Positions 50,067 to 58,027 of a stretch of 59,577 bases of DNA are shown piece by piece. The DNA is from Mammaliicoccus stepanovicii (GTDB lineage Bacteria; Bacillota; Bacilli; Staphylococcales; Staphylococcaceae), in contig NZ_PPQZ01000009.1 of NCBI RefSeq assembly GCF_002902525.1, positions 1 through 59,577 of the forward strand, written 5' to 3'. How positions within the stretch are numbered: position 1 is the stretch's first letter; each line of letters starts with the position of its first letter. Made by a program: the position numbers and the translations under genes. Below the pieces are notes generated by a model. It ran no database searches. It was not told the DNA's origin and saw nothing but the letters and a program-made list of their open reading frames with translations.

Positions 50067-52706
50067 CTATTTATTTAAACCTTTAATTTCAACTTCAACT
50101 TTTTCTTTTGTAATATCGTGTTGATCAGTTTTTACTCTTAAGAACGATTGACCCATATCTTTACCTATCTTAGAAAGGTATGAATTCGTAGTATATTTGT
50201 TGTCTACGTAATAAACATTCGTTCCTTTTTTAAATTCTTCTAAACTGTCGACTGCTTTAAGTTTCTGTGGTTTTCCTTTAGATTTTACAGTAACTGATTT
50301 CGGTGTAGACTCTGTTTTAATGTTTAATTCTGTATCGCGTTTTTTAACCATACCATCATAAGCGCCTTTCATTTTATCTATTTTCACTGAAAGTTTGTTT
50401 TTATTTTCTTTTGTTGAAATGTTTGAAGACGCTTTTTCGCCTTTTTTGTATTTATCACTTAATCCATCATCCTCATAAATTTTGAATTCACTATTTTTGC
50501 CAGGGAATATTTCAAATTTACGGTGTGTATTATCAATTTCTGTTGGATTATTATTAGGATTTGTTATCGGTAATATTGAACCTTTTTTAACAAAAACAGG
50601 TAATTTCCAGATTGGTGCATCAAAATTATTTAGTACTTGTCCACCTTTATATTCTTTACCAGTATAATAATCAACCCAAATTTCTTCTTTATTTGGTAAG
50701 TAAATACCGTTTCTTACATCATTACCTGCTTTATCAGACTTTGTATCTTGATAAATTGGGGCAACTAACATATTATCTCCCCACATATATTCATACTTAG
50801 CATTTTCAGAATAAGATTCCGGAACATCTGCTTCTTCCATAGATAATGCTCTTATCATTGGCTTACCATCAAATGTTGAAGCGGCAGCAGTTGAATAAAT
50901 GTATGGCATTAGCATAGATTTTTGTTTCAAATAGGCTCTATTAATGTCTGTTGTTTTCTTATCAAATGCATATGGATTTTTAGGATTCGTTCCCCAGCCA
51001 TCCATATTTAATTGAATTGGAGTGAATGCTTTCCATTGATAATCTCGTGTATTAATCACCGGATTACTTCCTTTAAAAATACCATCCATGTCAGATGCTG
51101 CATTTGGATTACCGGACATACCTTGGCCAATATAAGTTGGAATATGGAATCTTATATACTCCCATTCACCACCACTTTGATCCCCAGACCAAATCGCTGC
51201 GTTTCGTTGCGTACCTGCCCAACCATCTAAACTTATGATAAACGGTCTGATACTATCGCCTTTTTCTTCTTGCAGCATCTTCACTGCCTTATCGATACCA
51301 TCTAAACCGAATGAATAACCTTCTCCTACCCAAGCAACATCAGTTTTAAGTGCAGTAACACCCGCATCGACTTCTTTAGCAAAATCTCTTTCGTTCTTTT
51401 TAGGGTTATTAGGATCTTTAGGTTTTAAATTCTCTTGAGTCCATAACCCTGTTTTTATGCCTTTTTTATTAGCGTAATCTGCGAATTCTTTTAAATTTTT
51501 AATATTGCCATCTAAAGTTTTTTCTTGTCCATATCCTGCACCATATCCATCGTTTGGTAAGAACCATCCTAATGGCATATCGTGCTTTTCATATTCATCA
51601 ATTACATTTCTAGCACTGAATATATAATTATCTTTCTCTCCATTTAATGATTCGAGTGTTCCTTTTCTATCTTTCGGTAAGTCTTCTGGTAAATATTCTT
51701 TATAATATTTGCCATCGGACATCTTGATTGCGCCTTTTTCATCTTTAGATGATTTAACCCAATAATCGCGATTATATGCATTTAAATGTGCTTCATAAAA
51801 TCCATACATAGGCGTCAATGCTGGTTCTCCTGTTAATTCATGATAATCCTTAATTAACTCATTTGGCTTATCGTCAAAGAAGTAGAATGCATCAAATCGA
51901 TTTTCATCATGAGAAGTCGCTACAGTCCCAGGAGATTGTTTATTAAAATCATATGTTCCTTTTTTGAAAGTATTTCTTACAACCCCATACCCTTTATCTG
52001 ACCAATAAAATGGATTAGGTGATGTCACATCTCCATCATCCCATTTATTTGTATTCTCTATTTTAATAGTTTCGTTATTAAGTGTGACTTTTCCATTTTG
52101 CGTACCACCACCATAAAAATGGCTTGTTTGGTCATCTGCTAAATATTGAGTAGATTTGCCCTTAGTCGTGGTAATAGGTTTTGTTTCTTCTAATATTGTT
52201 TCTTCACCATTGTTAGTTGGTTTCGTTACATTAAATGTGCCGTTCTTTTTATTAAAATTAATATGTATATCTTTCGTCTTAATACGCCATCCATCTTTCG
52301 TACTTGTTACTTTAGATTCTTTAAACGCTTTTGTAGAGTATTCATCTAAAGGTTTATCTAAAATTTTGGCATTTAAATCTTTTGCTGATTGTTCTGGTTC
52401 ACTAAATTTATTTGATGGATCTAAATAATATCTAAATAATTTATCTGATAAATTATACACTCTTGCTTTTGTTCCATTATTATATTCAACTTGATAATAC
52501 TTATCCTTCTTATCGATTGATTTAATACCTGCTTCTTCACTTGTTTGTTCAGTGTTCGTTTGATTAGCATTTTCATCAGCAAATGCATCGTGACCAACCC
52601 CAAAGACTAATGCAGTACCAATCAAGAAAGATCCAACCCCTAATTTCACTTTCTTAATCGTAAACTTTTGAAATTGACGTTCATTTTCTAAACCTATTTT
52701 TCTCAT
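50067..52706 (-). CDS. Secreted GH31 alpha-glucosidase or transglucosylase
   Basis: An 879-residue exported enzyme. The signal peptide has the YSIRK-type pattern (FTIKKVKLGVGSFLIGTALVFG) and probable cleavage near AFADEN, but there is no LPXTG end, so it is secreted. The GH31 barrel has FYGGGTQNG near residue 197, the likely nucleophile Asp in LKTDVAWVG near 455, and the acid/base Asp in WSGDQSGG near 507. The FYGGGTQNG form resembles the glucosyltransferase-like GH31 branch (6-alpha-glucosyl or isomaltosyl transferases) as I recall it. A C-terminal beta-sandwich region follows (about 700-879). ATG 52706 follows AAAGGGG. It lies between pnpA and rpsO. Confidence 0.88.
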   Translation of the reverse strand: MRKIGLENERQFQKFTIKKVKLGVGSFLIGTALVFGVGHDAFADENANQTNTEQTSEEAGIKSIDKKDKYYQVEYNNGTKARVYNLSDKLFRYYLDPSNKFSEPEQSAKDLNAKILDKPLDEYSTKAFKESKVTSTKDGWRIKTKDIHINFNKKNGTFNVTKPTNNGEETILEETKPITTTKGKSTQYLADDQTSHFYGGGTQNGKVTLNNETIKIENTNKWDDGDVTSPNPFYWSDKGYGVVRNTFKKGTYDFNKQSPGTVATSHDENRFDAFYFFDDKPNELIKDYHELTGEPALTPMYGFYEAHLNAYNRDYWVKSSKDEKGAIKMSDGKYYKEYLPEDLPKDRKGTLESLNGEKDNYIFSARNVIDEYEKHDMPLGWFLPNDGYGAGYGQEKTLDGNIKNLKEFADYANKKGIKTGLWTQENLKPKDPNNPKKNERDFAKEVDAGVTALKTDVAWVGEGYSFGLDGIDKAVKMLQEEKGDSIRPFIISLDGWAGTQRNAAIWSGDQSGGEWEYIRFHIPTYIGQGMSGNPNAASDMDGIFKGSNPVINTRDYQWKAFTPIQLNMDGWGTNPKNPYAFDKKTTDINRAYLKQKSMLMPYIYSTAAASTFDGKPMIRALSMEEADVPESYSENAKYEYMWGDNMLVAPIYQDTKSDKAGNDVRNGIYLPNKEEIWVDYYTGKEYKGGQVLNNFDAPIWKLPVFVKKGSILPITNPNNNPTEIDNTHRKFEIFPGKNSEFKIYEDDGLSDKYKKGEKASSNISTKENKNKLSVKIDKMKGAYDGMVKKRDTELNIKTESTPKSVTVKSKGKPQKLKAVDSLEEFKKGTNVYYVDNKYTTNSYLSKIGKDMGQSFLRVKTDQHDITKEKVEVEIKGLNK

Positions 52707-52762
52707 ATTGTAGACCCCTTTATTATGTAATAAGTATTATAAAACTAAAGTTATACAGTGTA

Positions 52763-52790
52763 ATAATACCATACTCATAAAATTAATCAA
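52763..52790 (-). promoter_or_regulatory. Predicted promoter of the GH31 gene
   Basis: On the minus strand TTGATT (52785-52790), a 16-base spacer and TATTAT (52763-52768) lie 57 bases before the ATG. The -35 element is poor, so activation is plausible. Confidence 0.55.
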
Positions 52791-52823
52791 CATTTAAGAA
52801 CAAATATGAACATTTAAGAACAA
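52789..52823 (-). repeat. Two direct 15-bp repeats upstream of the GH31 promoter
   Basis: On the minus strand TTGTTCTTAAATGTT occurs at 52809-52823 and again at 52789-52803, exactly 20 bases apart. The nearer copy touches the -35 element. This spacing puts both copies on the same face of the DNA, as for a dimeric or cooperative activator. Confidence 0.8.
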
Positions 52824-52873
52824 TAAATAGTTTTATATTTTATATGACATTTCTCAAATTTTTCCCATAAAAA

Positions 52874-52906
52874 AATCGAAAGAAATCTGAACGATTTCTT
52901 TCGATT
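52874..52906 (-). terminator. Terminator after rpsO
   Basis: Perfect 14-base arms AATCGAAAGAAATC / GATTTCTTTCGATT are followed by a T run on the minus strand, 10 bases after the rpsO stop. Confidence 0.92.
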
Positions 52907-52916
52907 GATATAGTAA

Positions 52917-53186
52917 TTAACGACGTAATCCAAGTGATTTAATTAAATCACGATAACGTTGAACATCATTGTCACGTAAGTAAGTTAATAAGTGCTTACG
53001 ACGTCCAACCATTTTTAATAATCCACGACGTGAATGGTGGTCTTTTTTGTGAGTACGTAAATGCTCGTTTAAAGCAGTGATTTCTGCTGTTAAAACTGCG
53101 ATTTGTACTTCTGGAGAACCAGTATCAGTTTCGTGTACGCGGTATTGTTCGATTAATTCATTTTTTCTTTCTTGTGAAATTGCCAT
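52917..53186 (-). CDS. rpsO: Ribosomal protein uS15
   Basis: S15 binds the 16S rRNA three-way junction and nucleates the platform of the small subunit. The 89-residue protein ([28 protein letters not shown]-type block [37 protein letters not shown]) is standard length. ATG 53186 is used because GGAGG lies 8 bases upstream; the longer open frame runs through the structured leader. It has its own promoter within the ribF end, a leader hairpin and a terminator, so it is a single-gene unit here. Confidence 0.97.
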   Translation of the reverse strand: MAISQERKNELIEQYRVHETDTGSPEVQIAVLTAEITALNEHLRTHKKDHHSRRGLLKMVGRRKHLLTYLRDNDVQRYRDLIKSLGLRR

Positions 53187-53222
53187 AGTCAATTTCCTCC
53201 TATTCATATTATTCACCGTAAA

Positions 53223-53257
53223 CCTGAGCAAATCGTCGGAGTGTCGATTAGCCAAGG
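53223..53257 (-). promoter_or_regulatory. Structured rpsO leader, candidate S15 autoregulatory element
   Basis: On the minus strand CCTTGGCTAATCG pairs imperfectly with CGATTTGCTCAGG (11 of 13 pairs, with one G-U) around the loop ACACTCCGA. It lies between the promoter and the rpsO ribosome binding site, where Gram-positive S15 is known to bind its own mRNA. Confidence 0.6.
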
Positions 53258-53273
53258 ATTAGGCACTTAAACA

Positions 53274-53302
53274 ATTATACATAATCTTTTATCCATTTTC
53301 AA
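53274..53302 (-). promoter_or_regulatory. rpsO promoter
   Basis: On the minus strand TTGAAA (53297-53302), a 17-base spacer and TATAAT (53274-53279) form a strong SigA promoter. The -35 element lies within the last codons of ribF. Confidence 0.85.
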
Positions 53303-54248
53303 GTGACAATAATCGTTTCGCTTCTTCTTTATCCTTTGAAATTTGTTTAACTAATGAATCTATGCCATCAAATTTTTGTTCTGGCCTAATGAAGTGATAC
53401 CAATAAACTTCTACTTTTTCACCATAAATACTTTCTTCAAAATCAAATATATTAACTTCAATACTGATTTGGTAAGCTTCAGGATCATGGAATGTTGGTT
53501 TAACACCTACATTACAAACACCATCGTACATTTTATTTTTAGATTTAATGAGTAATTTAACTGCATAGACGCCTTTTCTTGGTAAGACATAATCATCACT
53601 TGGCTGAACGTTAGCAGTTGGGAATCCAATCGTTCTGCCGCGTTTCTCACCTTGGACAATCATACCTTTAATAGAATATGGTCTACCTAAAGCTAGATTA
53701 CATGATTCAATATCACCTAATTCCAAACATGAACGAATATCAGTTGTCGAAATTTTAGCATGATCTTGATGTAAAGTTTGCTTTGAAACGACATGAACAC
53801 TAAATGGATAATCGTTTTCTTTTAAAGAAGTCATGTTCCCTTTACCATATTTACCAAAACTGAAATCATAACCTGCTATTACTGCTTTAACATGATTTTG
53901 AATAAAATATTGATTTATAAATTCATCTGCCGTTACATCTGCAAATGTTGAAGAAAAATTAACTACAAAACAATAATCAATATTTAATTTTTCGATTGCG
54001 TCAATTTTGTCTGATATCGGTGTCAAATAAGTCGTGCGCTTTTTTTCTGGATTTAACACAACAGAAGGATGTGGATCAAATGTCATGACTGCTTTTTTTA
54101 GATGTTTTTCTTTAGCAACATCTTTCATTTTATGTAGTACTTCTTGGTGACCAATATGTATGCCATCAAAAAATCCAATTGCAAGTGCAATATCCTCTTC
54201 TACAAACTGTGATGATTTAATAGGGTGTGTAATTTCTATAACTTCCAT
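53289..54248 (-). CDS. ribF: Bifunctional riboflavin kinase/FAD synthetase RibF
   Basis: RibF turns riboflavin into FMN and then FAD. The N-terminal nucleotidyltransferase half (about 1-180) shows AIGFFDGIHIGHQEVL with the HxGH motif, FDPHPSVVL, and the STTDIRSCLELGDI block. The C-terminal kinase half (about 180-315) has GEKRGRTIGFPTANVQ and YDGVCNVGVKPTF. It is 319 residues. ATG 54248 follows AGGAG by 7 bases. It lies 12 bases after truB, as in most firmicutes, and its end carries the rpsO promoter. Confidence 0.96.
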   Translation of the reverse strand: MEVIEITHPIKSSQFVEEDIALAIGFFDGIHIGHQEVLHKMKDVAKEKHLKKAVMTFDPHPSVVLNPEKKRTTYLTPISDKIDAIEKLNIDYCFVVNFSSTFADVTADEFINQYFIQNHVKAVIAGYDFSFGKYGKGNMTSLKENDYPFSVHVVSKQTLHQDHAKISTTDIRSCLELGDIESCNLALGRPYSIKGMIVQGEKRGRTIGFPTANVQPSDDYVLPRKGVYAVKLLIKSKNKMYDGVCNVGVKPTFHDPEAYQISIEVNIFDFEESIYGEKVEVYWYHFIRPEQKFDGIDSLVKQISKDKEEAKRLLSLENG

Positions 54249-54260
54249 CAAAATACTCCT

Positions 54261-55169
54261 TTAAAGAAAGACTTTTTTAGGTTTATATAATTCATTGTTT
54301 TTATCATAAGTATCCATAATAGCAATTGCTTTATCGTCATACCACACAACAAATTCCTGAATGTGTTCATTTTCGAAATGATGTTTTGCAATTTTTTGAC
54401 CGTTTTGGATTCGTTTAACAATCTCTTGCTCAAAGATTATTTCTTTGTCTAAACCATTCAATCCATATTCTAATGGAAGAAGCACTTCCTGTAACCTATC
54501 TTGCTCAACAATATCTCTAAGTTCATCTAATTTAATTGCTTGTTCCAATGAGAAACCGCCACTATTTGTACGTATTAAATGGGACATGTGTGCAGGATAA
54601 TGTAATAATTCGCCAATTTGAGTAGCTAGTGTCCTTATATACGTACCTTTACCACAATCTATTTCAACTTTAAATTTACACTGATTATCTTCATATGTAA
54701 TGTCAGTTAACAAGTCTATATTTTTTATAAAAACTTTACGAACCGGCCTCTCAACTTCAATATTTTGTCTTGCATATTCATATAATTTTTTTCCGTTCAC
54801 TTTAACCGCTGAATACATTGGAGGAATTTGTTCTATTTCACCAATTAATTGTGTTAAAGCCGCTTCAATATCTCTTTTATTCCATTTGTTATCTTCGACA
54901 TCTTTAGTAGAAACGACTTCACCTGTTTGATCTTCAGTTGTTGTACTCTTTCCTATAGATACTTCAGCTACATATTTCTTACCACTTTCCATGACATAGT
55001 CACTTACACGTGTCGCTTTACCTATACAAATCGGTAAGACACCACTAACTTCAGGATCTAAAGTACCAGTATGACCAACCTTTTTAGTTTTTAATATTTT
55101 TCTAAGTTTGAATACTACGTCGTGACTTGTCATACCTACTTCTTTATGAATTGCTAATATGCCATCCAA
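54261..55169 (-). CDS. truB: tRNA pseudouridine(55) synthase TruB
   Basis: TruB makes pseudouridine 55 in the T loop of all tRNAs. The catalytic Asp is in the conserved KKVGHTGTLDPEVSGVLP block (about residues 30-47), followed by RVSDYVMESGKKY, PPMYSAVKVNGKKLYEYAR and GKGTYIRTLA. The start is TTG 55169 (MDGILAIHKEVG, 302 residues), with GGAGGT 7 bases upstream; the longer frame starts upstream of that site. It lies 12 bases before ribF and 145 bases after rbfA. Confidence 0.96.
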   Translation of the reverse strand: MDGILAIHKEVGMTSHDVVFKLRKILKTKKVGHTGTLDPEVSGVLPICIGKATRVSDYVMESGKKYVAEVSIGKSTTTEDQTGEVVSTKDVEDNKWNKRDIEAALTQLIGEIEQIPPMYSAVKVNGKKLYEYARQNIEVERPVRKVFIKNIDLLTDITYEDNQCKFKVEIDCGKGTYIRTLATQIGELLHYPAHMSHLIRTNSGGFSLEQAIKLDELRDIVEQDRLQEVLLPLEYGLNGLDKEIIFEQEIVKRIQNGQKIAKHHFENEHIQEFVVWYDDKAIAIMDTYDKNNELYKPKKVFL

Positions 55170-55314
55170 AATTACGACCTCCACTTTTAATTTCATTAAC
55201 TATATTTTAACATTTAAAAGTCTATATTTACGAAACTTAACGAAAAAAACTGTCGACAAAAATCATAAGACATTGTCAACAGTTTAGTATAGAACATGTT
55301 TCAAACGACGTGAA

Positions 55315-55662
55315 TTATTTATCGTTTCGATTTAAATCTTGTATCATTCGTTCAATCTTATTACCATAATCAATTGATTCATCATATTCAAAATGTAGCT
55401 CAGGTAAGATGCGTAATTTCATACGATTTCCAAGTTCTAACTTTATAAATCCTTTAGCTTTTTCTAAACCTTTAAAAGTATCTTCTTTTTCTTGCTTAGA
55501 TCCTAGCACTGTTAAATAAACAGTAGCATGAGATAAATCGCCTGGTAACTCAACATCTGTAATAGTCAAAAATCCAATTCTTGGGTCTTTAAGCTTATTA
55601 TTTATAATATCCATTAATTCTTTTTTCATTTGTTCGCCAACGCGTTCAGAACGAATACTCAT
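55315..55662 (-). CDS. rbfA: Ribosome-binding factor A
   Basis: RbfA binds the pre-30S subunit and helps 5'-end maturation of 16S rRNA, especially in the cold. The 115-residue KH-like protein shows [41 protein letters not shown] (quoted as [13 protein letters not shown] and DLSHATVY) and [18 protein letters not shown] 55662 follows GAGGTG; the longer frame starts inside that site. In S. aureus it follows infB directly; here an esterase gene lies there instead and rbfA has its own promoter. Confidence 0.95.
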   Translation of the reverse strand: MSIRSERVGEQMKKELMDIINNKLKDPRIGFLTITDVELPGDLSHATVYLTVLGSKQEKEDTFKGLEKAKGFIKLELGNRMKLRILPELHFEYDESIDYGNKIERMIQDLNRNDK

Positions 55663-55708
55663 TACTTTCACCTCTTAATCATTCATTTCTCTATTTATAC
55701 ATTATTAT

Positions 55709-55718
55709 ATTATACCAC
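55709..55718 (-). promoter_or_regulatory. Extended -10 promoter before rbfA
   Basis: On the minus strand TGGTATAAT forms an extended -10 element, with TATAAT at 55709-55714, 47 bases before the rbfA ATG. The -35 region is poor, as is common for extended -10 promoters. Confidence 0.65.
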
Positions 55719-55725
55719 AGGAAGT

Positions 55726-55756
55726 AAAGCTTAAAAAGATAATCATATTAAGCTTT
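55726..55756 (-). terminator. Weak terminator-like hairpin after the esterase gene
   Basis: Nine-base perfect arms AAAGCTTAA / TTAAGCTTT lie 31 bases after the esterase stop. The T run after the stem is broken, and the stem overlaps the -35 region of the rbfA promoter. Confidence 0.45.
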
Positions 55757-55786
55757 TTCACATTTCATAACAGCAAAGATAATGAT

Positions 55787-56776
55787 TTAATTTTCACGCT
55801 TATCAAACATTAAAATCGTATGATGAAGTATTTTTTTAACTGTTTTCGCTTCTTCTATTGGATACAACGGAAATGCATGATTTTGATTAACAAATTCATG
55901 ATATTCAACTTTACCATTACATAATTGTAATTTTTTATTAAATAATCGAATATCAGGTAACAGAATTTCGCGTGTTCCTACAAAAATCGAAATCGGCGGT
56001 AAATGCTGCAAATCTCCATATGTTGGTGATAATAAATAATGCTTCTTATCAACATGCCCACTCCACAATTCTCCAGAAAATTTAAGAGATTCAATATTTA
56101 GCATTGGATCATCATCTTGTAATTGAGGTGTTATTTGTTCATTTTCCATCGTAATATCTACCCACGGAGAAATGAGAAATGTGTGAATAGGCTGTTTAAC
56201 ATTCTGTTCTTTGATGAGTTGCATTAATCCTACAGCTAATCCACCTCCTGCAGAATCACCTATAATCATCACTGAATCATATTCCTCTACCATTCTATGA
56301 TACAAATCAATAATAAGTTCATATGATCTAACAAATATATCATTCGGTGCTTTAGGATAAATAGGCATTTCAACTGTTACACCTGTTGTTTGAACCAATT
56401 CATCAATAAAGCGATAATGAAAAATTGATGGTTGATGAATATATGCACCACCGTGCAAGTATAATATACCTATATCATCATCAAGATTTCGAGAAAATTT
56501 AAAAACAGGCATCTCATCAATTTGATATCTCTCTAACTTTGATTTTTCTTTAAACAATTTAGGAAGCTCGTAGCGTTTAGCATTCACTTCATATAATTCA
56601 TTTACGTAATCATATTTTGATTCGAAATCATCAAATTTTGGACTACGATTCAGAGTTTCTATCATCCATTCTAAAACTTGGCTTTTCATTGTTCTATTAG
56701 AAACTTTTTTAATTACAAATTGACTGGCTACAACTGTCCCACCAATTGCGACAGCACTTTTTATCCATTTTTTCAT
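55787..56776 (-). CDS. Membrane-anchored HSL-type alpha/beta hydrolase (esterase)
   Basis: A 329-residue esterase of the hormone-sensitive-lipase family (family IV). The N-terminus MKKWIKSAVAIGGTVVASQF is a likely membrane anchor or uncleaved signal. The oxyanion motif YLHGGAYIHQP, the nucleophile elbow GDSAGGGLAVG and the end NQNHAFPLYP with the catalytic His are present; an Asp follows REILLPDIRL. The substrate is likely a short-chain or lipid ester. ATG 56776 follows GGGGT; the longer frame adds six residues upstream of the ribosome binding site. It lies in the accessory block beside rbfA. Confidence 0.87.
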   Translation of the reverse strand: MKKWIKSAVAIGGTVVASQFVIKKVSNRTMKSQVLEWMIETLNRSPKFDDFESKYDYVNELYEVNAKRYELPKLFKEKSKLERYQIDEMPVFKFSRNLDDDIGILYLHGGAYIHQPSIFHYRFIDELVQTTGVTVEMPIYPKAPNDIFVRSYELIIDLYHRMVEEYDSVMIIGDSAGGGLAVGLMQLIKEQNVKQPIHTFLISPWVDITMENEQITPQLQDDDPMLNIESLKFSGELWSGHVDKKHYLLSPTYGDLQHLPPISIFVGTREILLPDIRLFNKKLQLCNGKVEYHEFVNQNHAFPLYPIEEAKTVKKILHHTILMFDKREN

Positions 56777-56835
56777 AATATCTACCCCAAACATCATTAT
56801 GCTTTATTATTCCCGTTATACAATGACCAACACAT

Positions 56836-57261
56836 TTAATCTAAATCTAACGACCAATCCGGATTCCAAGCAACTTCCCAAAGATGACCATCTAAATCCA
56901 TGAAATGTCCTGAATATCCACCATATAAAGTTTCATGAGGGGAATCAGTAATTTTTGCTCCTGCTAATTCAGCTTCTTTCAAAACTTCATCAACTTCTGA
57001 TTTACTAGAAACATTATGACCAATTGTAAATTCAGTATGACTGGTTTGCGTGCGATCAACCTGAGCTTGTTTGGATATACTATCTTTCGGCCATAAGCCT
57101 AATTTCATACCATTTTCCAAATCAAAAAATGCAACTGCCCCATCCTCAAATTCTGTTCCAATAATACCTTCAGTTTTCAAACCAAGTCCATTTTTATAAA
57201 ATTCAACTGACTTTTCTAAATCTTCAACGCCTAATGTAAGTACAGTAATTCTCGGTTTCAC
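56836..57261 (-). CDS. VOC (glyoxalase-fold) family protein
   Basis: A 141-residue VOC protein with two beta-alpha-beta-beta-beta modules: ITVLTLGVEDLEKSVEFYKNGLG (quoted as LGVEDLEKSVEFYKNGLG) and EVLKEAELAGAKITDSPH...YGGYSGHFMDLDGHLWEVAWNP. The final DGHLWEVAW carries the typical Glu metal ligand. It could be a lyase, an isomerase or a drug-binding protein; the family alone does not tell. The start is GTG 57261 with AGAGG 6 bases upstream. It lies 31 bases before an acetyltransferase gene on the same strand. Confidence 0.85.
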   Translation of the reverse strand: MKPRITVLTLGVEDLEKSVEFYKNGLGLKTEGIIGTEFEDGAVAFFDLENGMKLGLWPKDSISKQAQVDRTQTSHTEFTIGHNVSSKSEVDEVLKEAELAGAKITDSPHETLYGGYSGHFMDLDGHLWEVAWNPDWSLDLD

Positions 57262-57292
57262 ATTAATCCTCTCCTCCTCAATCATTAAGCTA

Positions 57293-57814
57293 TTACTTTA
57301 ATTCTGATGCCAAGAGTCCGTACATTAAAGTATCAGTCCATTTGCCTTTATTCCAATAATCTTTAATGAAATGCCCTTCTTTTCTCATTCCAATTCGCTC
57401 ACATAAATTTGCAGAACTCAAATTGTTCGCATCTAACATCGTTTGAATTCTATGCAAATCATATTCCTTAAATAAAAATTGTTTAAATGCTTCTACTGCT
57501 TCTGTAGCATAACCTTTATTACTAAAAGCCTTATTAAATACATATCCTATTTCAACTGTATCTTTCATATCTGTATACCATGCAACAACATCACCAATTA
57601 ATTTATCATTAAGCATAACGGCTAAGTGGCATTTCTCTCCACTATTCAAATTAAATTCAATCAACCTCTTCTTAAAATTCTCATCTTTATTAGTTTCAGT
57701 CCACGGATCATGCGGCAAAAATTGACACGTTTCATCATTACTTAATATTTCATAAATATCATCTAAATGTTTTACTTGAAATGGCACTAATACAAGTCTT
57801 TCCGTTTGAATCAT
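57293..57814 (-). CDS. GNAT acetyltransferase, RimJ/RimL type
   Basis: A 173-residue acetyltransferase of the Acetyltransf_3 group. It has the start MIQTERLVLVPFQVKHLDD, typical of ribosomal-protein N-acetyltransferases, the VEIGYVFNKAFSNKGYATEAVEAF acetyl-CoA region (quoted as NKAFSNKGYATEAVEAF), and the usual HRIQTMLDANNLSSANLCERIGM and EGHFIKDYW ends (the first quoted as LDANNLSSANLCERIGM). It may acetylate a protein N-terminus or a small amine. ATG 57814 follows AGGAG by 8 bases; the longer frame is rejected. It lies with the VOC gene in a two-gene unit. Confidence 0.87.
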   Translation of the reverse strand: MIQTERLVLVPFQVKHLDDIYEILSNDETCQFLPHDPWTETNKDENFKKRLIEFNLNSGEKCHLAVMLNDKLIGDVVAWYTDMKDTVEIGYVFNKAFSNKGYATEAVEAFKQFLFKEYDLHRIQTMLDANNLSSANLCERIGMRKEGHFIKDYWNKGKWTDTLMYGLLASELK

Positions 57815-57960
57815 GGGACACGCTCCTATTCTATATTGAATGATTAAATTCATAATAACCAATTTATACTTTCATATATTATCTTATTCAATACAATAGA
57901 AATTGTAAAATTTAAAATGTCCTTACAACTAATGATCAATAAATAATTTAACATAAAAAA

Positions 57961-57985
57961 TAGGAGCCCCTTAAAAGGACTCCTA
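57961..57985 (-). terminator. Terminator after the LysE-type gene
   Basis: TAGGAG and CCTT on one side pair with AAGG and CTCCTA on the other, with one mismatch, and TTTTTT follows on the minus strand. It lies 42 bases after the stop. Confidence 0.82.
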
Positions 57986-58027
57986 AAGTGAATAATATTA
58001 TGTATCTAGAGTAGTATATTTAACAAC

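Noticed and set aside
50067-52706. GH31 enzyme as a wall-anchored protein
   Set aside because: The YSIRK-like signal suggested it, but the C-terminus ends VEVEIKGLNK with no LPXTG, hydrophobic segment or basic tail.
52917-53255. N-terminally extended S15 of 112 residues
   Set aside because: The extra codons lie over the leader and the Shine-Dalgarno; standard S15 begins MAISQERK.
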